Source: Marinomonas ostreistagni
Lineage (GTDB): Bacteria > Pseudomonadota > Gammaproteobacteria > Pseudomonadales > Marinomonadaceae
DNA length: 64,000 nucleotides
Direction of reading: 5' to 3'
Assembly: GCF_016461785.1 (NCBI RefSeq)
Contig: NZ_JAEMUH010000003.1
Location: 186,001 to 250,000, forward strand
Position 1 is the first letter of the stretch. The number at the start of each line of letters is the position of its first letter. A model generated the notes under the pieces. That model had not been told where the DNA came from and ran no database searches. It saw only the letters and a list, made by a program, of their open reading frames with translations. Positions 26,407-36,451 of this stretch are shown in pieces. Made by a program: the position numbers and the translations under genes.

Positions 26407-27222
26407 TCAATTCATGTTACAAGGAGTGCTGAAACGCTGGTTATCATCCAGTCGTAAAGCTGTCAGGGCTCCACCCCAAACGCAGCCTGTATCCAATGCA
26501 TGGATGTTCGGCGTTTGAGTTATGCCTTCTAATGCTGCCCAGTGACCGAAGACGACACGTGTGTCTTGTGGTAGTCGGTTAGGGAAGGTGAACCAGGGCT
26601 GGTACCCTTGACGGGCGCTCTCCGGCCCTTCTTTGGATTTTAGATCTAGCTTGCTGTCAGCACGACAAAAACGCATACGGGTCAGATAGTTGGTGATGGC
26701 TCTTAAGCGATCCATACCATTAAGTGACTCTGACCATGTGTCCGGTTTATTACCATACATGACCTGAAGAAATTCCTCCAGTTGCTCTGAGCGCAACACG
26801 GACTCAACCTCGTGACTGTAGCGAAGGACATCTTCTATGTTCCAACATGGCGGAACCCCTGCATGGGTCATCAGCACATTAAAATCGGGGTCATAGTGAG
26901 CCAGAGGTTGCTGTCTTAGCCACGTCATCAGTTCGTCACGATCGCTGGCTTGCAGGATGTTCATTAAGGTGTCGCCACGTTTCAACGTAGCAAAACCATG
27001 GGCAACAGCTAACAAATGTAAATCGTGGTTACCCAGCACAACCTTGCTTTTCTCTCCTAGAGAGCTAACAAAGCGTAACGTTTGCAGACACTCTTTGCCG
27101 CGGTTTATTAAGTCCCCTGCAAACCAAAGTGTATCGTTTTGATCGTCATACTGGATTTGTTCAAGGAGCTTCAGGAGGGGGGTAAAACAGCCCTGCAGGT
27201 CTCCGATGACGTAAGTTGCCAT
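26407..27222 (-). CDS. apaH: symmetrical diadenosine tetraphosphatase
   Basis: 271 residues, calcineurin-like metallophosphatase. Metal motifs in order: YVIGDLQGC, LWFAGDLINRGKE, VVLGNHDLHLLA and LMTHAGVPP, with late FGHWAAL. ApaH hydrolyses Ap4A to two ADP and removes Np4 caps from RNA. It is directly downstream of apaG (8 bases). Confidence 0.98.
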   Translation of the reverse strand: MATYVIGDLQGCFTPLLKLLEQIQYDDQNDTLWFAGDLINRGKECLQTLRFVSSLGEKSKVVLGNHDLHLLAVAHGFATLKRGDTLMNILQASDRDELMTWLRQQPLAHYDPDFNVLMTHAGVPPCWNIEDVLRYSHEVESVLRSEQLEEFLQVMYGNKPDTWSESLNGMDRLRAITNYLTRMRFCRADSKLDLKSKEGPESARQGYQPWFTFPNRLPQDTRVVFGHWAALEGITQTPNIHALDTGCVWGGALTALRLDDNQRFSTPCNMN

Positions 27223-27230
27223 ATTTCGCC

Positions 27231-27608
27231 TTAGTGAACTTTATTAGGTACCGCTAACGTGAACGGTGGGATTGGTGCATCAAATTCGCTGCCATCCTCA
27301 CTTTGAAAACGGTAGCTGCCATGCATCACACCTACTACCGTATCAATAACTGTGCCACTTGTGTAATCGTAGGACTCGCCAGGTGCTAACAGAGGGTATT
27401 CACCGATGACGCCAGCACCTTTTACCTCTTGAACCTTCTCATTACCATTGGTGATGATCCAATGGCGTGATAGCAGTTTAGCGCTCTCAGTACCGCAGTT
27501 GGTCATGGTAATGTGATAGGCAAATACATAGCGCTCATCTTCCGGTACGGATTGCTCGGATAAGTATTCCGTACGAACTGTGACGATAATGTCTTGCTCT
27601 GGCAGCAT
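27231..27608 (-). CDS. apaG: ApaG protein
   Basis: 125 residues, full length. Characteristic strands: EYLSEQSVPEDERYVFAYHI, LLSRHWIITN, and GSYRFQSEDGSEFDAPIPPF. It has an Ig-like beta-sandwich fold (DUF525). Its biochemical role is still unclear; a link to divalent cations has been reported. It sits in the conserved rsmA-apaG-apaH order, two bases after rsmA. Confidence 0.96.
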   Translation of the reverse strand: MLPEQDIIVTVRTEYLSEQSVPEDERYVFAYHITMTNCGTESAKLLSRHWIITNGNEKVQEVKGAGVIGEYPLLAPGESYDYTSGTVIDTVVGVMHGSYRFQSEDGSEFDAPIPPFTLAVPNKVH

Positions 27609-27610
27609 GA

Positions 27611-28405
27611 TTAACCTCTTTTGCTCACAAGGTTGGCAATACGGACGAAGTCGTCTACATCCAAACGTTCAGGGCGTAAGCTTGGATCAATCTCTAAGGC
27701 TGCAAATTCCTCGTCGTTGAGGACTCCTTTGTAGTTGTTGCGAAGCGTTTTACGACGTTGTTGGAAACCAATGCGTACCATGTCTTCAAGCATCTTTAGG
27801 TCTTCAGCGACACAAGGTAATGTTTTATGTGGCACCATACGAACGATCGCCGAATCTACTTTTGGTGGTGGGTCAAAAGACTCTGGTCCCACGATAAACA
27901 GAGACTCTACGCGACAGTAGTACTGCGCCATCACACTTAAACGACCGTACAGGTTGTCACCTGGGCGTGCCGCAAGGCGGTCGACCACTTCTTTCTGCAA
28001 CATAAAATGCATGTCATCGATTTGCTCGGCAAAACTGAGCAAATGGAAGATCAGCGGAGTTGAAATGTTGTAAGGCAGGTTACCCACCACGCGAATGTTG
28101 CCATCCTGCGCCAGACTGGAAAAGTCGAATTTCATGGCATCGGCTTCATGAACGTTTAAATCTGGGTAACGGAATAAATTGACGCGCAAAATAGGAATCA
28201 AATCGCGGTCTAGTTCCACCACATCCATGCGTTTCGTAGCACTGATGATACCTTCCGTCAGGGCGCCTTTACCGGGGCCGATTTCAACAACACGCTGGCC
28301 CTCTTTGGGCGCAATGCAAGCGACGATACGGCGGATAATGCCGACATCATGAAGGAAGTTTTGGCCAAAGCGCTTACGGGCTTTATGGGGATGTGATTTA
28401 CTCAT
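27611..28405 (-). CDS. rsmA: 16S rRNA dimethyladenosine transferase (RsmA/KsgA)
   Basis: 264 residues. S-adenosylmethionine motifs: RFGQNFLHD, VVEIGPGKGALTE, VELDRDLI, and the adenine-methylase motif NLPYNIS. It dimethylates A1518 and A1519 of 16S rRNA late in 30S assembly; loss gives kasugamycin resistance. The start overlaps the end of pdxA by four bases. Confidence 0.98.
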   Translation of the reverse strand: MSKSHPHKARKRFGQNFLHDVGIIRRIVACIAPKEGQRVVEIGPGKGALTEGIISATKRMDVVELDRDLIPILRVNLFRYPDLNVHEADAMKFDFSSLAQDGNIRVVGNLPYNISTPLIFHLLSFAEQIDDMHFMLQKEVVDRLAARPGDNLYGRLSVMAQYYCRVESLFIVGPESFDPPPKVDSAIVRMVPHKTLPCVAEDLKMLEDMVRIGFQQRRKTLRNNYKGVLNDEEFAALEIDPSLRPERLDVDDFVRIANLVSKRG

Positions 28406-29397
28406 TTAATGTCTTTTTTTGCGTTGGTTGCCATGGTAATGGCGTTTTCAATGGCAACTTTTAAGCTACCATCACTTGCTTGTCCGGTTCCCGCAAGATC
28501 GAGAGCCGTTCCGTGATCAACGGAGGTTCGGATAATCGGTAGGCCAAGGGTTATGTTCACCGCATTGCCAAATCCTGAGTACTTTAACACAGGTAAGCCT
28601 TGATCGTGATACATGGCCAGCACACAGTCTGCTTGTTCAAGGTATTTGTTCTGGAACAAAGTGTCAGCAGGAAGTGGACCAATCAAGTTTATTCCCTCTT
28701 TGCGCAGTTCGTTGAGTGTTGGAATGATGGTCTCTATTTCTTCACGGCCAAGGTGACCGTCTTCACCAGCATGAGGGTTTAAACCACATACCAAGATACG
28801 TGGCTGGTCACAGCCGAAACGCGTTTTTAAATCCCGATGCAAAGCACGTGTAACGGTTCTAATAGTATCAGGTGTGATAGCTGCTGGAATGTCTTTAAGG
28901 GGCAGGTGAGTGGTCACTAATGCAACGCGCATGGCTTGACTGGCAAGCATCATAACAACTTGTGGACTGTTACAAAGGTCTTGGAAAAACTCGGTGTGCC
29001 CCGAGAAATGTACTCCAGTTTCGCACAATACACCTTTATGTACAGGCGGCGTTACCACTGCATCAAAGTCGCCATCTAGGCAACCTTGACCAGTGATTCG
29101 TAACGTCTCTAATACATAAGGTGCATTTGCTACATCGAGTTTGCCGCATTCCACGTTTGAACCTAGCAAGGTTGGTAGAATTTGCACTTGTCCAGCTTGG
29201 TGGTCAGTGATCTGAGCGAGGTCACTGCAAACTTTAATCTCCAACTCTAAACCAAGCTGTCGTGCTCGTTGCCGAAAGAGCTCTGGATCTCCGACTACGA
29301 CCAATTGCGCAGCAAAGTTGTCTTGCAGCGCACTTAGAATAATGTCTGGTCCAATACCAGCCGGTTCGCCAGATGTGATGGCAATACGTGGGTTCAC
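28402..29397 (-). CDS. pdxA: 4-hydroxythreonine-4-phosphate dehydrogenase
   Basis: 331 residues. ITSGEPAGIGPDI at the N-terminus, TPVHKGVLCETGVHFSGHTE in the centre and the metal/substrate region GLNPHAGEDGHLGREE, then AMYHDQGLPVLKY, are PdxA signatures, including the metal-binding histidines. It performs the NAD-dependent oxidation in de novo pyridoxal phosphate synthesis. It lies between surA (15-base gap) and rsmA (overlap). Confidence 0.98.
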   Translation of the reverse strand: MNPRIAITSGEPAGIGPDIILSALQDNFAAQLVVVGDPELFRQRARQLGLELEIKVCSDLAQITDHQAGQVQILPTLLGSNVECGKLDVANAPYVLETLRITGQGCLDGDFDAVVTPPVHKGVLCETGVHFSGHTEFFQDLCNSPQVVMMLASQAMRVALVTTHLPLKDIPAAITPDTIRTVTRALHRDLKTRFGCDQPRILVCGLNPHAGEDGHLGREEIETIIPTLNELRKEGINLIGPLPADTLFQNKYLEQADCVLAMYHDQGLPVLKYSGFGNAVNITLGLPIIRTSVDHGTALDLAGTGQASDGSLKVAIENAITMATNAKKDIK

Positions 29398-29412
29398 CTA
29401 TCTTCTCTCCTG

Positions 29413-30672
29413 CTAGTCGTCTTTTCGGTCAATAAAGGCATCAGCACGAAGTTCAGATAACCAGTTGTCCAACACAAAGTCTTGCTTTTGCGCCATGATT
29501 GCACGCTCAGCATTACGACGTTTTACTTTATCGCTGATGTCATTTTGACGGCGACCATCTACTTCAAGAATATGCCAGCCAAATTGCGAGCGGAAGGGGG
29601 CGCTAATATCACCAACATCAGTTTTATTCATCATGTCTTCGAATTCAGGCACCATGGTGCCGGGTGTTACCCAACCTAGATCTCCACCTTGTAGTGTGGA
29701 GCCTTGGTCTTCGCTGTACTCTTTCGCAATATCAGCAAAATCAGCACCTTGTTCTAGGCGATTATATAGCTGTTCAGTCAATGCTCGAGTTTGTTCATCG
29801 TCACGAATTTCGTTTGGACGTAATAGAAGATGGCTGACTTTTGTTTCTTGCTGGTAAGCAACGTCTTGAGAGCGCTTTTCAATGACCCACAACAGGTGGA
29901 AGCCAGCATTACTTTGAAGAGGACCGATCAATTTGCCTTGCTGCTGGCCAATAGCTTGGGTAAATAAGCGTGGAAGCTCACTGGCTTTTCGCCAGCCTAA
30001 ATCCCCGCCTTGGATTGCAAATTGTCCTTCAGATTGTGCGATGGCTTGATTAATAAAGTCATTTTCAGATTGAATCTGGTCTGCGATCTCATCAATTTTA
30101 GCTCGTGCTTCGTTAATATCGCTCGCTCGAATGACGATGTGTCGCAAATGGAATTCGGCTTGGTTCTGATCACTGCTTTGTTGATTTTTGAGGAAGTCGT
30201 CTATTTCTTGCTCTGTCACAGAGATACGAGATTGTGCAACCTGTTGGCGTGCCTTGCTGATAATAAGCTCGTTCTCGATTTGTTGTCGGTAACGTTTATA
30301 GTCGACGTTTTGGTTCGCCAAGACTTGCTTTAATCCTGCGACATCAGTATTGAATTTGTTGGCAACGGATAAAATAGCCTTATCAACTTCTTGTGTGCTT
30401 GCACGGATTCCTTGCTTACGTGCGTAGTTTACCTGCAACGCTTCTTCGATAAGCTGGTTTACGATTTGTCGGTGAATACTGTCAGTTAAAACACCGCCAG
30501 GGACACGGTCTTTCACGACATTGAAACGAGCTGTTACATCACTGTCAAGAATCGGGCGAGAGTCTACTACAGCGGCTAAACCATCTATTCTGACAGGTTC
30601 AGCTGAAACAGGGGCCACAGTCCATGCTGCAGACGTTACTAACAGCGAACAAATAAGCTTTTTATACATCAT
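29413..30672 (-). CDS. surA: periplasmic chaperone/peptidyl-prolyl isomerase SurA
   Basis: 419 residues with a Sec signal (MYKKLICSLLVTSAAWTVAPVSA). The N-terminal chaperone domain includes RIDGLAAVVDSRPILDSDV. Two parvulin domains follow at about 170-280 (FHLRHIVIRA, GGDLGWRKASELP) and 280-390 (VSHLLLRPNE, GGDLGWVTPGTMVPEF). SurA escorts outer-membrane proteins, including LptD encoded just upstream. ATG overlaps the lptD stop as TAATG. Confidence 0.97.
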   Translation of the reverse strand: MMYKKLICSLLVTSAAWTVAPVSAEPVRIDGLAAVVDSRPILDSDVTARFNVVKDRVPGGVLTDSIHRQIVNQLIEEALQVNYARKQGIRASTQEVDKAILSVANKFNTDVAGLKQVLANQNVDYKRYRQQIENELIISKARQQVAQSRISVTEQEIDDFLKNQQSSDQNQAEFHLRHIVIRASDINEARAKIDEIADQIQSENDFINQAIAQSEGQFAIQGGDLGWRKASELPRLFTQAIGQQQGKLIGPLQSNAGFHLLWVIEKRSQDVAYQQETKVSHLLLRPNEIRDDEQTRALTEQLYNRLEQGADFADIAKEYSEDQGSTLQGGDLGWVTPGTMVPEFEDMMNKTDVGDISAPFRSQFGWHILEVDGRRQNDISDKVKRRNAERAIMAQKQDFVLDNWLSELRADAFIDRKDD

Positions 30673-32936
30673 TAATATCCGACTTTACCTTGGTTCCAGT
30701 AGTCATCAGCAATGGTTGTGAGGTCTGAGTTCGTTCTACCTACACCGCTAAGACTGCGTAAAATAAATTGTAAGAATATGCCTTCGTCGTACTGACCATC
30801 GTCGTCACGCCAGCGTTGATAGCTGAAGGAAGTTTTTATACAGCAATTTTCATAGCCAAACCCTTCCACTTCCGCTGTCCGTTCATGGTCAACCCAGTCG
30901 TAAGATTGCTGTTGGAAGAAATGCCAGTTGTCATTAATTGGTAAAATGGTTCCGAAACTAGCTTGTTTAGTCATATCTTCAACATTGTCATCATATAGAT
31001 ATGAAAAACTAAGATTCAGCACAATGCCACTGTCTGGGGTGTATTTAAGGGCTGTTTGCGCAAGATCTACACGATTTCCATCAAAATCGTAGTTAAAATG
31101 GTTAGCGAGCGTGAAACGATCACCATTATAAGTGGCTGCTGTTAGCACAGCACTGCGCGCACTATCATCCACTACACTTCCAGTATCCCCGTCTACCCCA
31201 ACTTTTCTATCTGCGAGATAGAATACTTGTCCACCTTGCAGTGTCCAACGGTTATTGTTGTTTTCATCATAGAATCGACTCTCAAGTCCTAATGCGATCT
31301 GCTCTGTATCACCAATGCGGTCATTGCCGCTAAAACGTTGGTGAGAAAAAGCTTGAGCATAAGTCATATCCATCTCATTAGCATCGAAGTCCGGAATGTC
31401 AGACTGCTCCTGATAAGGGGCGTTAAGATATTGGATACGAGGCTCTAATGTTTGGCGCCATTGGTTCTCTAGGTGGCGGTCAAACACAATGCTGGTGTCT
31501 AAATAGTATGATAAGTGATTGACTTCGGCGTCGCTGTCTTGAAACGTATCGTAGTCGTGCAGCGAATAATTACGGTACTGGTGTAATATACCGGTTGTTA
31601 TCCCGCTCCAAGCATTTCCGTAATAGACATTAAGGTCCTGATTTAAAACAAACCGCTGACCATCTTGTCCTGTTTGATCTGGCTCGTAAAACTCGGTGAA
31701 TTCTATATCTGGACGATAACTGAAACGCGTGTCTGCATAACGATAAGACGCACTCAATCGAGGCATCCATTCCAGCGGCTGATTCTCAGTAGGGTCAGGG
31801 GTTTGGTAACGTCTTACTTGTACATTAGAACTAAAATTCCCTAAGTCATAACGTGCGTTGGCTGTGCGAACATAGTTATCTTTTTCTTGAATAGACGTGT
31901 TGTTAATTTCGGGCACCCTGTTTTCAGTAGGGTTGTCCTCAAGATTCAAACCAACTTGTAATTGTTCAGTTAGCTGCTGTTGGCTTGAAAGCTTACGTAG
32001 GGTGCCTTCTTCTCCGTATTCGTTAAAGAACGTCGACTGTTCGAATGTTGTAAGGCCATATTGACTTAAATGACGTAATTCAATGTCTAGACCTTGACCA
32101 TTTTGATCTTTGTCTTCTTCGCTCGATTCACCTATCGGCAGTACTAGATTCGGAGTCAGTGTTGCATCATATTCAGGCGCCAAATTCAGATAATAAGGTG
32201 CAGAAACACTCAAGCTCTTTCCACTTAGGCCAAAGCTTGGAAATAGGAAACCAGATTGACGTCGTTGATCGAGTGGAAAACGCAGCCAAGGGAAGTAAAA
32301 AACGGGGATGTCATGAATGCGAATCTGCACATGCTTCGCAGTTCCAAAACCGCTGTCAGGGTTCAGCTCAATACTGGATCCGTACAGTGTCCAGCTGTCT
32401 TCACCGGGTTCACAAGTGGTATAAAAGCCTTCGTTAATAAATATTAGACCATCTTTGGTTCTTGCTATTTCACTTGCTTCGCCTCGGACGCGGCTTTGGT
32501 GAGCTAGGAACTCAGCATTTTCGAAGCGCGCGCTTTGGTTACCTTCTTCGGTACTAATATAAGCTTTGTCACTGCGAATGAGCTGGTTTTTCGCTCTTAA
32601 GGAAACATCGCCAGTGGCCTGATAATATTTGCTTTGCTCCCCTTCAATAAGGTCCGCATTGAGTTCTGACAATGGCTGTCTTAGGGTTGCGGAACCTTCC
32701 ATATATAAGGTGCCTTGCTCATCCCGATAGATCATATCCGCTAACAGATGCGTATTGTCATCGTCGACAACCTGCCAGCTGTCAATGTACGCACCTCGGC
32801 AATATTGGTTTAACGTCGCTTGCTGTGAAACACTAAGCGATTCTTTTGGTACCCAGTCCCATTCATTTGCCTCAGCCATAGGCAAGATGAAAAGACTTTG
32901 AAATAATAGCGCGTAAGAGCGTAAATGCTTTGGCAT
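30672..32936 (-). CDS. lptD: LPS-assembly outer-membrane protein LptD
   Basis: 754 residues. Signal peptide, then an OstA/LptA-like beta-jellyroll (about 50-170), then a large beta-barrel. The disulfide cysteines typical of LptD are present: Cys46 and Cys175 in the N-terminal half and an adjacent pair Cys698-Cys699. IPVFYFPWLRFPLDQRRQSG is the conserved strand at the start of the barrel. With LptE it inserts lipopolysaccharide into the outer leaflet. First gene of the leftward operon, diverging from djlA. Confidence 0.97.
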   Translation of the reverse strand: MPKHLRSYALLFQSLFILPMAEANEWDWVPKESLSVSQQATLNQYCRGAYIDSWQVVDDDNTHLLADMIYRDEQGTLYMEGSATLRQPLSELNADLIEGEQSKYYQATGDVSLRAKNQLIRSDKAYISTEEGNQSARFENAEFLAHQSRVRGEASEIARTKDGLIFINEGFYTTCEPGEDSWTLYGSSIELNPDSGFGTAKHVQIRIHDIPVFYFPWLRFPLDQRRQSGFLFPSFGLSGKSLSVSAPYYLNLAPEYDATLTPNLVLPIGESSEEDKDQNGQGLDIELRHLSQYGLTTFEQSTFFNEYGEEGTLRKLSSQQQLTEQLQVGLNLEDNPTENRVPEINNTSIQEKDNYVRTANARYDLGNFSSNVQVRRYQTPDPTENQPLEWMPRLSASYRYADTRFSYRPDIEFTEFYEPDQTGQDGQRFVLNQDLNVYYGNAWSGITTGILHQYRNYSLHDYDTFQDSDAEVNHLSYYLDTSIVFDRHLENQWRQTLEPRIQYLNAPYQEQSDIPDFDANEMDMTYAQAFSHQRFSGNDRIGDTEQIALGLESRFYDENNNNRWTLQGGQVFYLADRKVGVDGDTGSVVDDSARSAVLTAATYNGDRFTLANHFNYDFDGNRVDLAQTALKYTPDSGIVLNLSFSYLYDDNVEDMTKQASFGTILPINDNWHFFQQQSYDWVDHERTAEVEGFGYENCCIKTSFSYQRWRDDDGQYDEGIFLQFILRSLSGVGRTNSDLTTIADDYWNQGKVGY

Positions 32937-33063
32937 GCGGAGTATACTAAATCTCTATTACGTGCTGGCGCGAACATTGGCGCGGCACATGTCGGTCCAT
33001 ATTGGCGACAAATAATAATCTATGCGCCCCCTAGGGGGCTACCGATTCTGGAGAAATATCTTT

Positions 33064-33852
33064 ATGTGGAAATGGGTTGGGGCAATCGTTGGCTTGTTGT
33101 TTGCGGGCTTTTTTGGATTAGTCGGCGGTTTTTTCGTAGGTTTGTTAATCGATCGAGCCAAGGGGAACCAAGCGGGTGGGCGTAGAACAGGTGCGTCTTT
33201 ATTCGAGCAACAGCAAGTGTTTTTCCAAACACTGTTCCAACTTATGGGGCGTTTGGCAAAATCTGATGGTCAAGTATCTCAAGAAGAGATTGAGCTAGCT
33301 AAAGCTGTGATGCAACGTCTGCGTCTATCACCAGACGCTCAGCGTCAGGCTCAAGAGTTATTTAATCAAGGTAAAGCATCGAGCTTCAATGTTGACGAAG
33401 CGCTACAACGCTTTAATAGAGTAGTCGGCGCAGGCATGTTGCGCCGCTCTTTAGTTGAGGTATTACTCTTATCTGCCTACGCAGACGGTTACTTATCTCT
33501 TGAAGAAAAGTCATTGCTGGGTCAAATTTGCGCTCAACTAGGTATGTCAGAAGCAGAATACAACAGCATTCATGAGCAAATTAAGCGTCAGACGCACTTT
33601 CATCAAGGCTATCAGCAACAAGCATCCGGCAAATCTTCTCCTGACCTTTTGAAAGCCGCTTACGAAGTTCTTGAAGTTAATGAGAGTATGAGCGATGCGG
33701 AGATTAAAAAAGCGTACCGTCGCCTGATGAGCCAGAACCATCCTGATAAACTGAGCTCACAAGGTTTACCAGAAGAAATGATCGAACTTGCCAAAGAGCG
33801 TACGCAAGAAATTCAGTCCGCTTATGAAATGATTAAAAAATCGCGTAAGTAA
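33064..33852 (+). CDS. djlA: membrane-anchored J-domain co-chaperone DjlA
   Basis: 262 residues from the ATG at 33064; the longer frame adds 14 residues not typical of the family. An N-terminal membrane helix with Gly-rich dimer motif (residues 4-30), a TerB-like domain (about 55-165, ending in SAYADGYLSLEEKSLLGQIC) and a C-terminal J domain with the HPD motif in MSQNHPDKL. It stimulates DnaK at the inner membrane. Divergent from lptD, the usual gammaproteobacterial arrangement. GGAG is nine bases upstream of the start. Confidence 0.96.
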   Translation: MWKWVGAIVGLLFAGFFGLVGGFFVGLLIDRAKGNQAGGRRTGASLFEQQQVFFQTLFQLMGRLAKSDGQVSQEEIELAKAVMQRLRLSPDAQRQAQELFNQGKASSFNVDEALQRFNRVVGAGMLRRSLVEVLLLSAYADGYLSLEEKSLLGQICAQLGMSEAEYNSIHEQIKRQTHFHQGYQQQASGKSSPDLLKAAYEVLEVNESMSDAEIKKAYRRLMSQNHPDKLSSQGLPEEMIELAKERTQEIQSAYEMIKKSRK

Positions 33853-33884
33853 TATGTTTTGCCTAAGTAGGCATGGCTAAAAGC

Positions 33885-33917
33885 AAAATGGGGAGCCAAT
33901 CAGCTCCCCATTTTTTT
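33885..33917. terminator. bidirectional terminator between djlA and the DUF3530 gene
   Basis: A perfect 12-bp stem AAAATGGGGAGC / GCTCCCCATTTT (33885-33896 with 33903-33914) is flanked by A and T runs. Confidence 0.92.
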
Positions 33918-34902
33918 AATCCAATGGGCTTTCATAGAAAAGAGATTTTTCGAATTCGGGTAAGGTTTTGCGCTGATTTGACTGATTCGTATGCTGCTTT
34001 AGAAATCCCCACACCCGTTGCGTAAGGCGTTTGTTACCGGTCGGATCGAAGCGTGCATCAGGCAGCGCATCTATTTGTACGTAGGATGCTCTTTGGTTGC
34101 CTCGTTTATTTGCTGCTGCTTGTCGTTGTCGTGCAAAACGTGCATCGGCATTGGTTCGATCAAAATAATAGTCCAGCGTCGGAAGTCTCAAGCGCTCAAT
34201 ATTTTGGGCAAACTGGAAATCACTCAGCGCGGCGGTGCTTCTAGGTTCAATTAAAACAAGTGCCTGATTAGTGGTGCCTCGCTCGGCAGTATAGCGCAGC
34301 GCATAGGCGGCACCACTGCGGTAGCCTAGATAAGCTACTTGGTTGTAGCCTTTTTCTTGGGTTAATGCGATGGCGGCATCGATTCGTGCGAACACTTGTG
34401 CTTCATTCGGTAGTTCAGGTGATGTCGATGAGTCTGCATTGGCACTGTTTTCATTGGTTTCACTGGGTTCATTGTTTGTCGTTTGAACAACTTGTACGGG
34501 AGTGGCTCGGCCACCCATATCCGGTATTTCAATGGCTAACGTGCACCAACTGTGTCGTGGTAATGTTTCACGAAGGGGGGACACCACTTGTGGCCAATCA
34601 GGATGGCCATGATCCCCGTGTAATAGTATTAAGCAACCTTGAGGATCTCCCGTTTCCGCTTCGCGAAATAACCCAAAGAAAGACTCACCATCCGCTTCTA
34701 AGGTTTCTATTTCATGGGCATGGTTAGTACTTAGGCGCTCAATCAAACCAGCAATTCTCGTTTGCTGGGGGGTTGGCATTACTCGTGGTACATCGCTTTG
34801 CGTGACAGCGGGAGCGGTGCTACTGGTTTCCTCTTCACCTTCTGCCCAAACGTTCTGCAACGTCAGTATGAGCAAACAAGTGGTTAGCGTTATTTTCTTC
34901 AT
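33916..34902 (-). CDS. secreted alpha/beta-hydrolase-like protein, DUF3530 family
   Basis: 328 residues with signal peptide [20 protein letters not shown]. The DUF3530 core is seen as [20 protein letters not shown] followed by [11 protein letters not shown]; a probable nucleophile elbow is [13 protein letters not shown] 30-residue Asn/Ser/Thr/Glu-rich insertion lies between the PDMGG segment and the next helix. The substrate is unknown. The gene is divergent from rpe, 74 bases apart, as seen around rpe/gph in Pseudomonas-like genomes. The start at 34902 opens the signal peptide. Confidence 0.8.
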   Translation of the reverse strand: MKKITLTTCLLILTLQNVWAEGEEETSSTAPAVTQSDVPRVMPTPQQTRIAGLIERLSTNHAHEIETLEADGESFFGLFREAETGDPQGCLILLHGDHGHPDWPQVVSPLRETLPRHSWCTLAIEIPDMGGRATPVQVVQTTNNEPSETNENSANADSSTSPELPNEAQVFARIDAAIALTQEKGYNQVAYLGYRSGAAYALRYTAERGTTNQALVLIEPRSTAALSDFQFAQNIERLRLPTLDYYFDRTNADARFARQRQAAANKRGNQRASYVQIDALPDARFDPTGNKRLTQRVWGFLKQHTNQSNQRKTLPEFEKSLFYESPLD

Positions 34903-34976
34903 TGAATCCAATACTTATGCAATGGGCCTTGTTAGAATATTGCGCAAACAACATTCTGTCACTGCCGGAGACAAAT

Positions 34977-35651
34977 ATGAAAGACTTTCTTATTGCACCG
35001 TCTATTTTAGCGGCTGATTTTGCGCGCTTAGGAGAAGAAGTAGACAACGTACTGGAAGCCGGAGCGGACATCGTTCACTTTGATGTTATGGACAACCATT
35101 ATGTTCCAAACCTAACCATTGGGCCGATGGTGTGTCAGGCGCTGCGTAAACATGGTGTGACAGCGGACATTGATGTTCATTTAATGGTGAAACCCGTTGA
35201 TCGCTTGATTGGTGACTTCATTGAAGCAGGCGCTAGCTACATTACTTTCCACCCACAAGGTAGCGAACACATCGACCGTTCATTACAGATGATCCGTGAT
35301 GGTGGCTGTAAATCTGGCCTTGTGTTTAACCCAGCGACGCCTCTGGATGATCTGAAATATGTCATGGATAAGGTCGATATGATTCTACTGATGTCTGTGA
35401 ACCCAGGTTTTGGTGGCCAGAAGTTTATTCCAGGTACGCTTGATAAACTTCGCGAAGCGCGTCGCCTGATCGATGAAAGCGGTTACGATATTCGTCTGGA
35501 AGTCGATGGCGGTGTGAGCGAGAAAAATATTGCCGAGTGTGCAGCAGCCGGTGCTGATACTTTCGTTGCAGGGTCAGCGATCTTCGGTAAACCAGACTAC
35601 AAAGCGGTGATAGATCAGATGCGTGCTGAGCTCGCTGGTGTGAAGCGATGA
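34977..35651 (+). CDS. rpe: ribulose-phosphate 3-epimerase
   Basis: 224 residues. [15 protein letters not shown] at the N-terminus decides the start (ATG 34977, GGAG just upstream). TIM-barrel metal and catalytic motifs: [33 protein letters not shown] and LEVDGGV. It interconverts ribulose-5-phosphate and xylulose-5-phosphate in the pentose phosphate pathway. It overlaps gph by four bases (ATGA). Confidence 0.98.
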   Translation: MKDFLIAPSILAADFARLGEEVDNVLEAGADIVHFDVMDNHYVPNLTIGPMVCQALRKHGVTADIDVHLMVKPVDRLIGDFIEAGASYITFHPQGSEHIDRSLQMIRDGGCKSGLVFNPATPLDDLKYVMDKVDMILLMSVNPGFGGQKFIPGTLDKLREARRLIDESGYDIRLEVDGGVSEKNIAECAAAGADTFVAGSAIFGKPDYKAVIDQMRAELAGVKR

Positions 35652-36328
35652 AAACGCCGAAACACTTAAAACGCTTATTCGAAGGTTGGCCTGAGTTAGT
35701 CTGCTTTGACCTAGATGGCACGTTAGTGGATAGCGTGCCTGATATCGCAGCAGCAATGGATAAAAGTCTAGTCGCTATGGGGGCTTCCCCAGCAGGTGAA
35801 GAGCGAGTCCGAGGCTGGGTAGGTTATGGTTCCGCCAAGCTTGTGCAACAAGCAATGGAGTGGGCTAACCTGCCAGTAGAGCGTATTGAAGAAGGCTATA
35901 AGTTATTTTTAAAAGAGTACTTTGACAACTTAGCTGGCAGCTCAACGCTTTATGCCAATGTGGAATCTATCCTAAAAGCGTTTAAATATCAGAAAGTCCC
36001 CGTCGCCTTGATTACCAATAAGCCGAGCTTGTTTATCAAGCCTTTGCTCGATCACTTTGGTATCTCGACCTACTTTAGTTGGATGTTGGGTGGCGACTCT
36101 CTGGAAGACAAGAAACCCTCGCCCGTGCCACTGTTGCATTGTATGGAAGATATCGAAGCCGCTCCCGAGAAATGTCTGATGATTGGCGATTCGTTGGCGG
36201 ATTATCGTGCGGCCAAAGCGGCTGGCTTTAAATGTGCCTTGGTGACCTATGGCTATAATCACGGTGTCGACCTCAAAGAGCTAGAAGCCGATGTGTTGAT
36301 CGATGATCTGGCTGAACTGTTAATGTGA
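35648..36328 (+). CDS. gph: phosphoglycolate phosphatase
   Basis: 226 residues, HAD superfamily. Motif [12 protein letters not shown] (nucleophile Asp), motif [10 protein letters not shown], the motif III lysine in KKPSP and motif [14 protein letters not shown] are all present. It removes 2-phosphoglycolate, here as a rpe-gph couple. In pseudomonads trpE follows; here a terminator and an unrelated accessory block follow instead. Confidence 0.95.
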   Translation: MKTPKHLKRLFEGWPELVCFDLDGTLVDSVPDIAAAMDKSLVAMGASPAGEERVRGWVGYGSAKLVQQAMEWANLPVERIEEGYKLFLKEYFDNLAGSSTLYANVESILKAFKYQKVPVALITNKPSLFIKPLLDHFGISTYFSWMLGGDSLEDKKPSPVPLLHCMEDIEAAPEKCLMIGDSLADYRAAKAAGFKCALVTYGYNHGVDLKELEADVLIDDLAELLM

Positions 36329-36360
36329 TCTAGCGCTAGCTTTATTTGATAATTCTAATA

Positions 36361-36408
36361 AATGGGTAGGTGATTGTCGTAATAGGCATGACCTGCCCAT
36401 TTTTTTTG
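36361..36408 (+). terminator. terminator after rpe-gph
   Basis: An 11-bp stem AATGGGTAGGT / ACCTGCCCATT with one G-T wobble (36361-36371 with 36391-36401) has a long loop and then eight T residues. Confidence 0.8.
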
Positions 36409-36451
36409 GATAGAATCCAGCCCGTTTAAACTTTGAACGACGATGCTGTAG

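Noticed and set aside
34365-34727. 120-residue rightward ORF opposite the DUF3530 gene
   Set aside because: Composition (Trp, His and Cys rich) is typical of antisense reading; the leftward gene has a signal peptide and family motifs.
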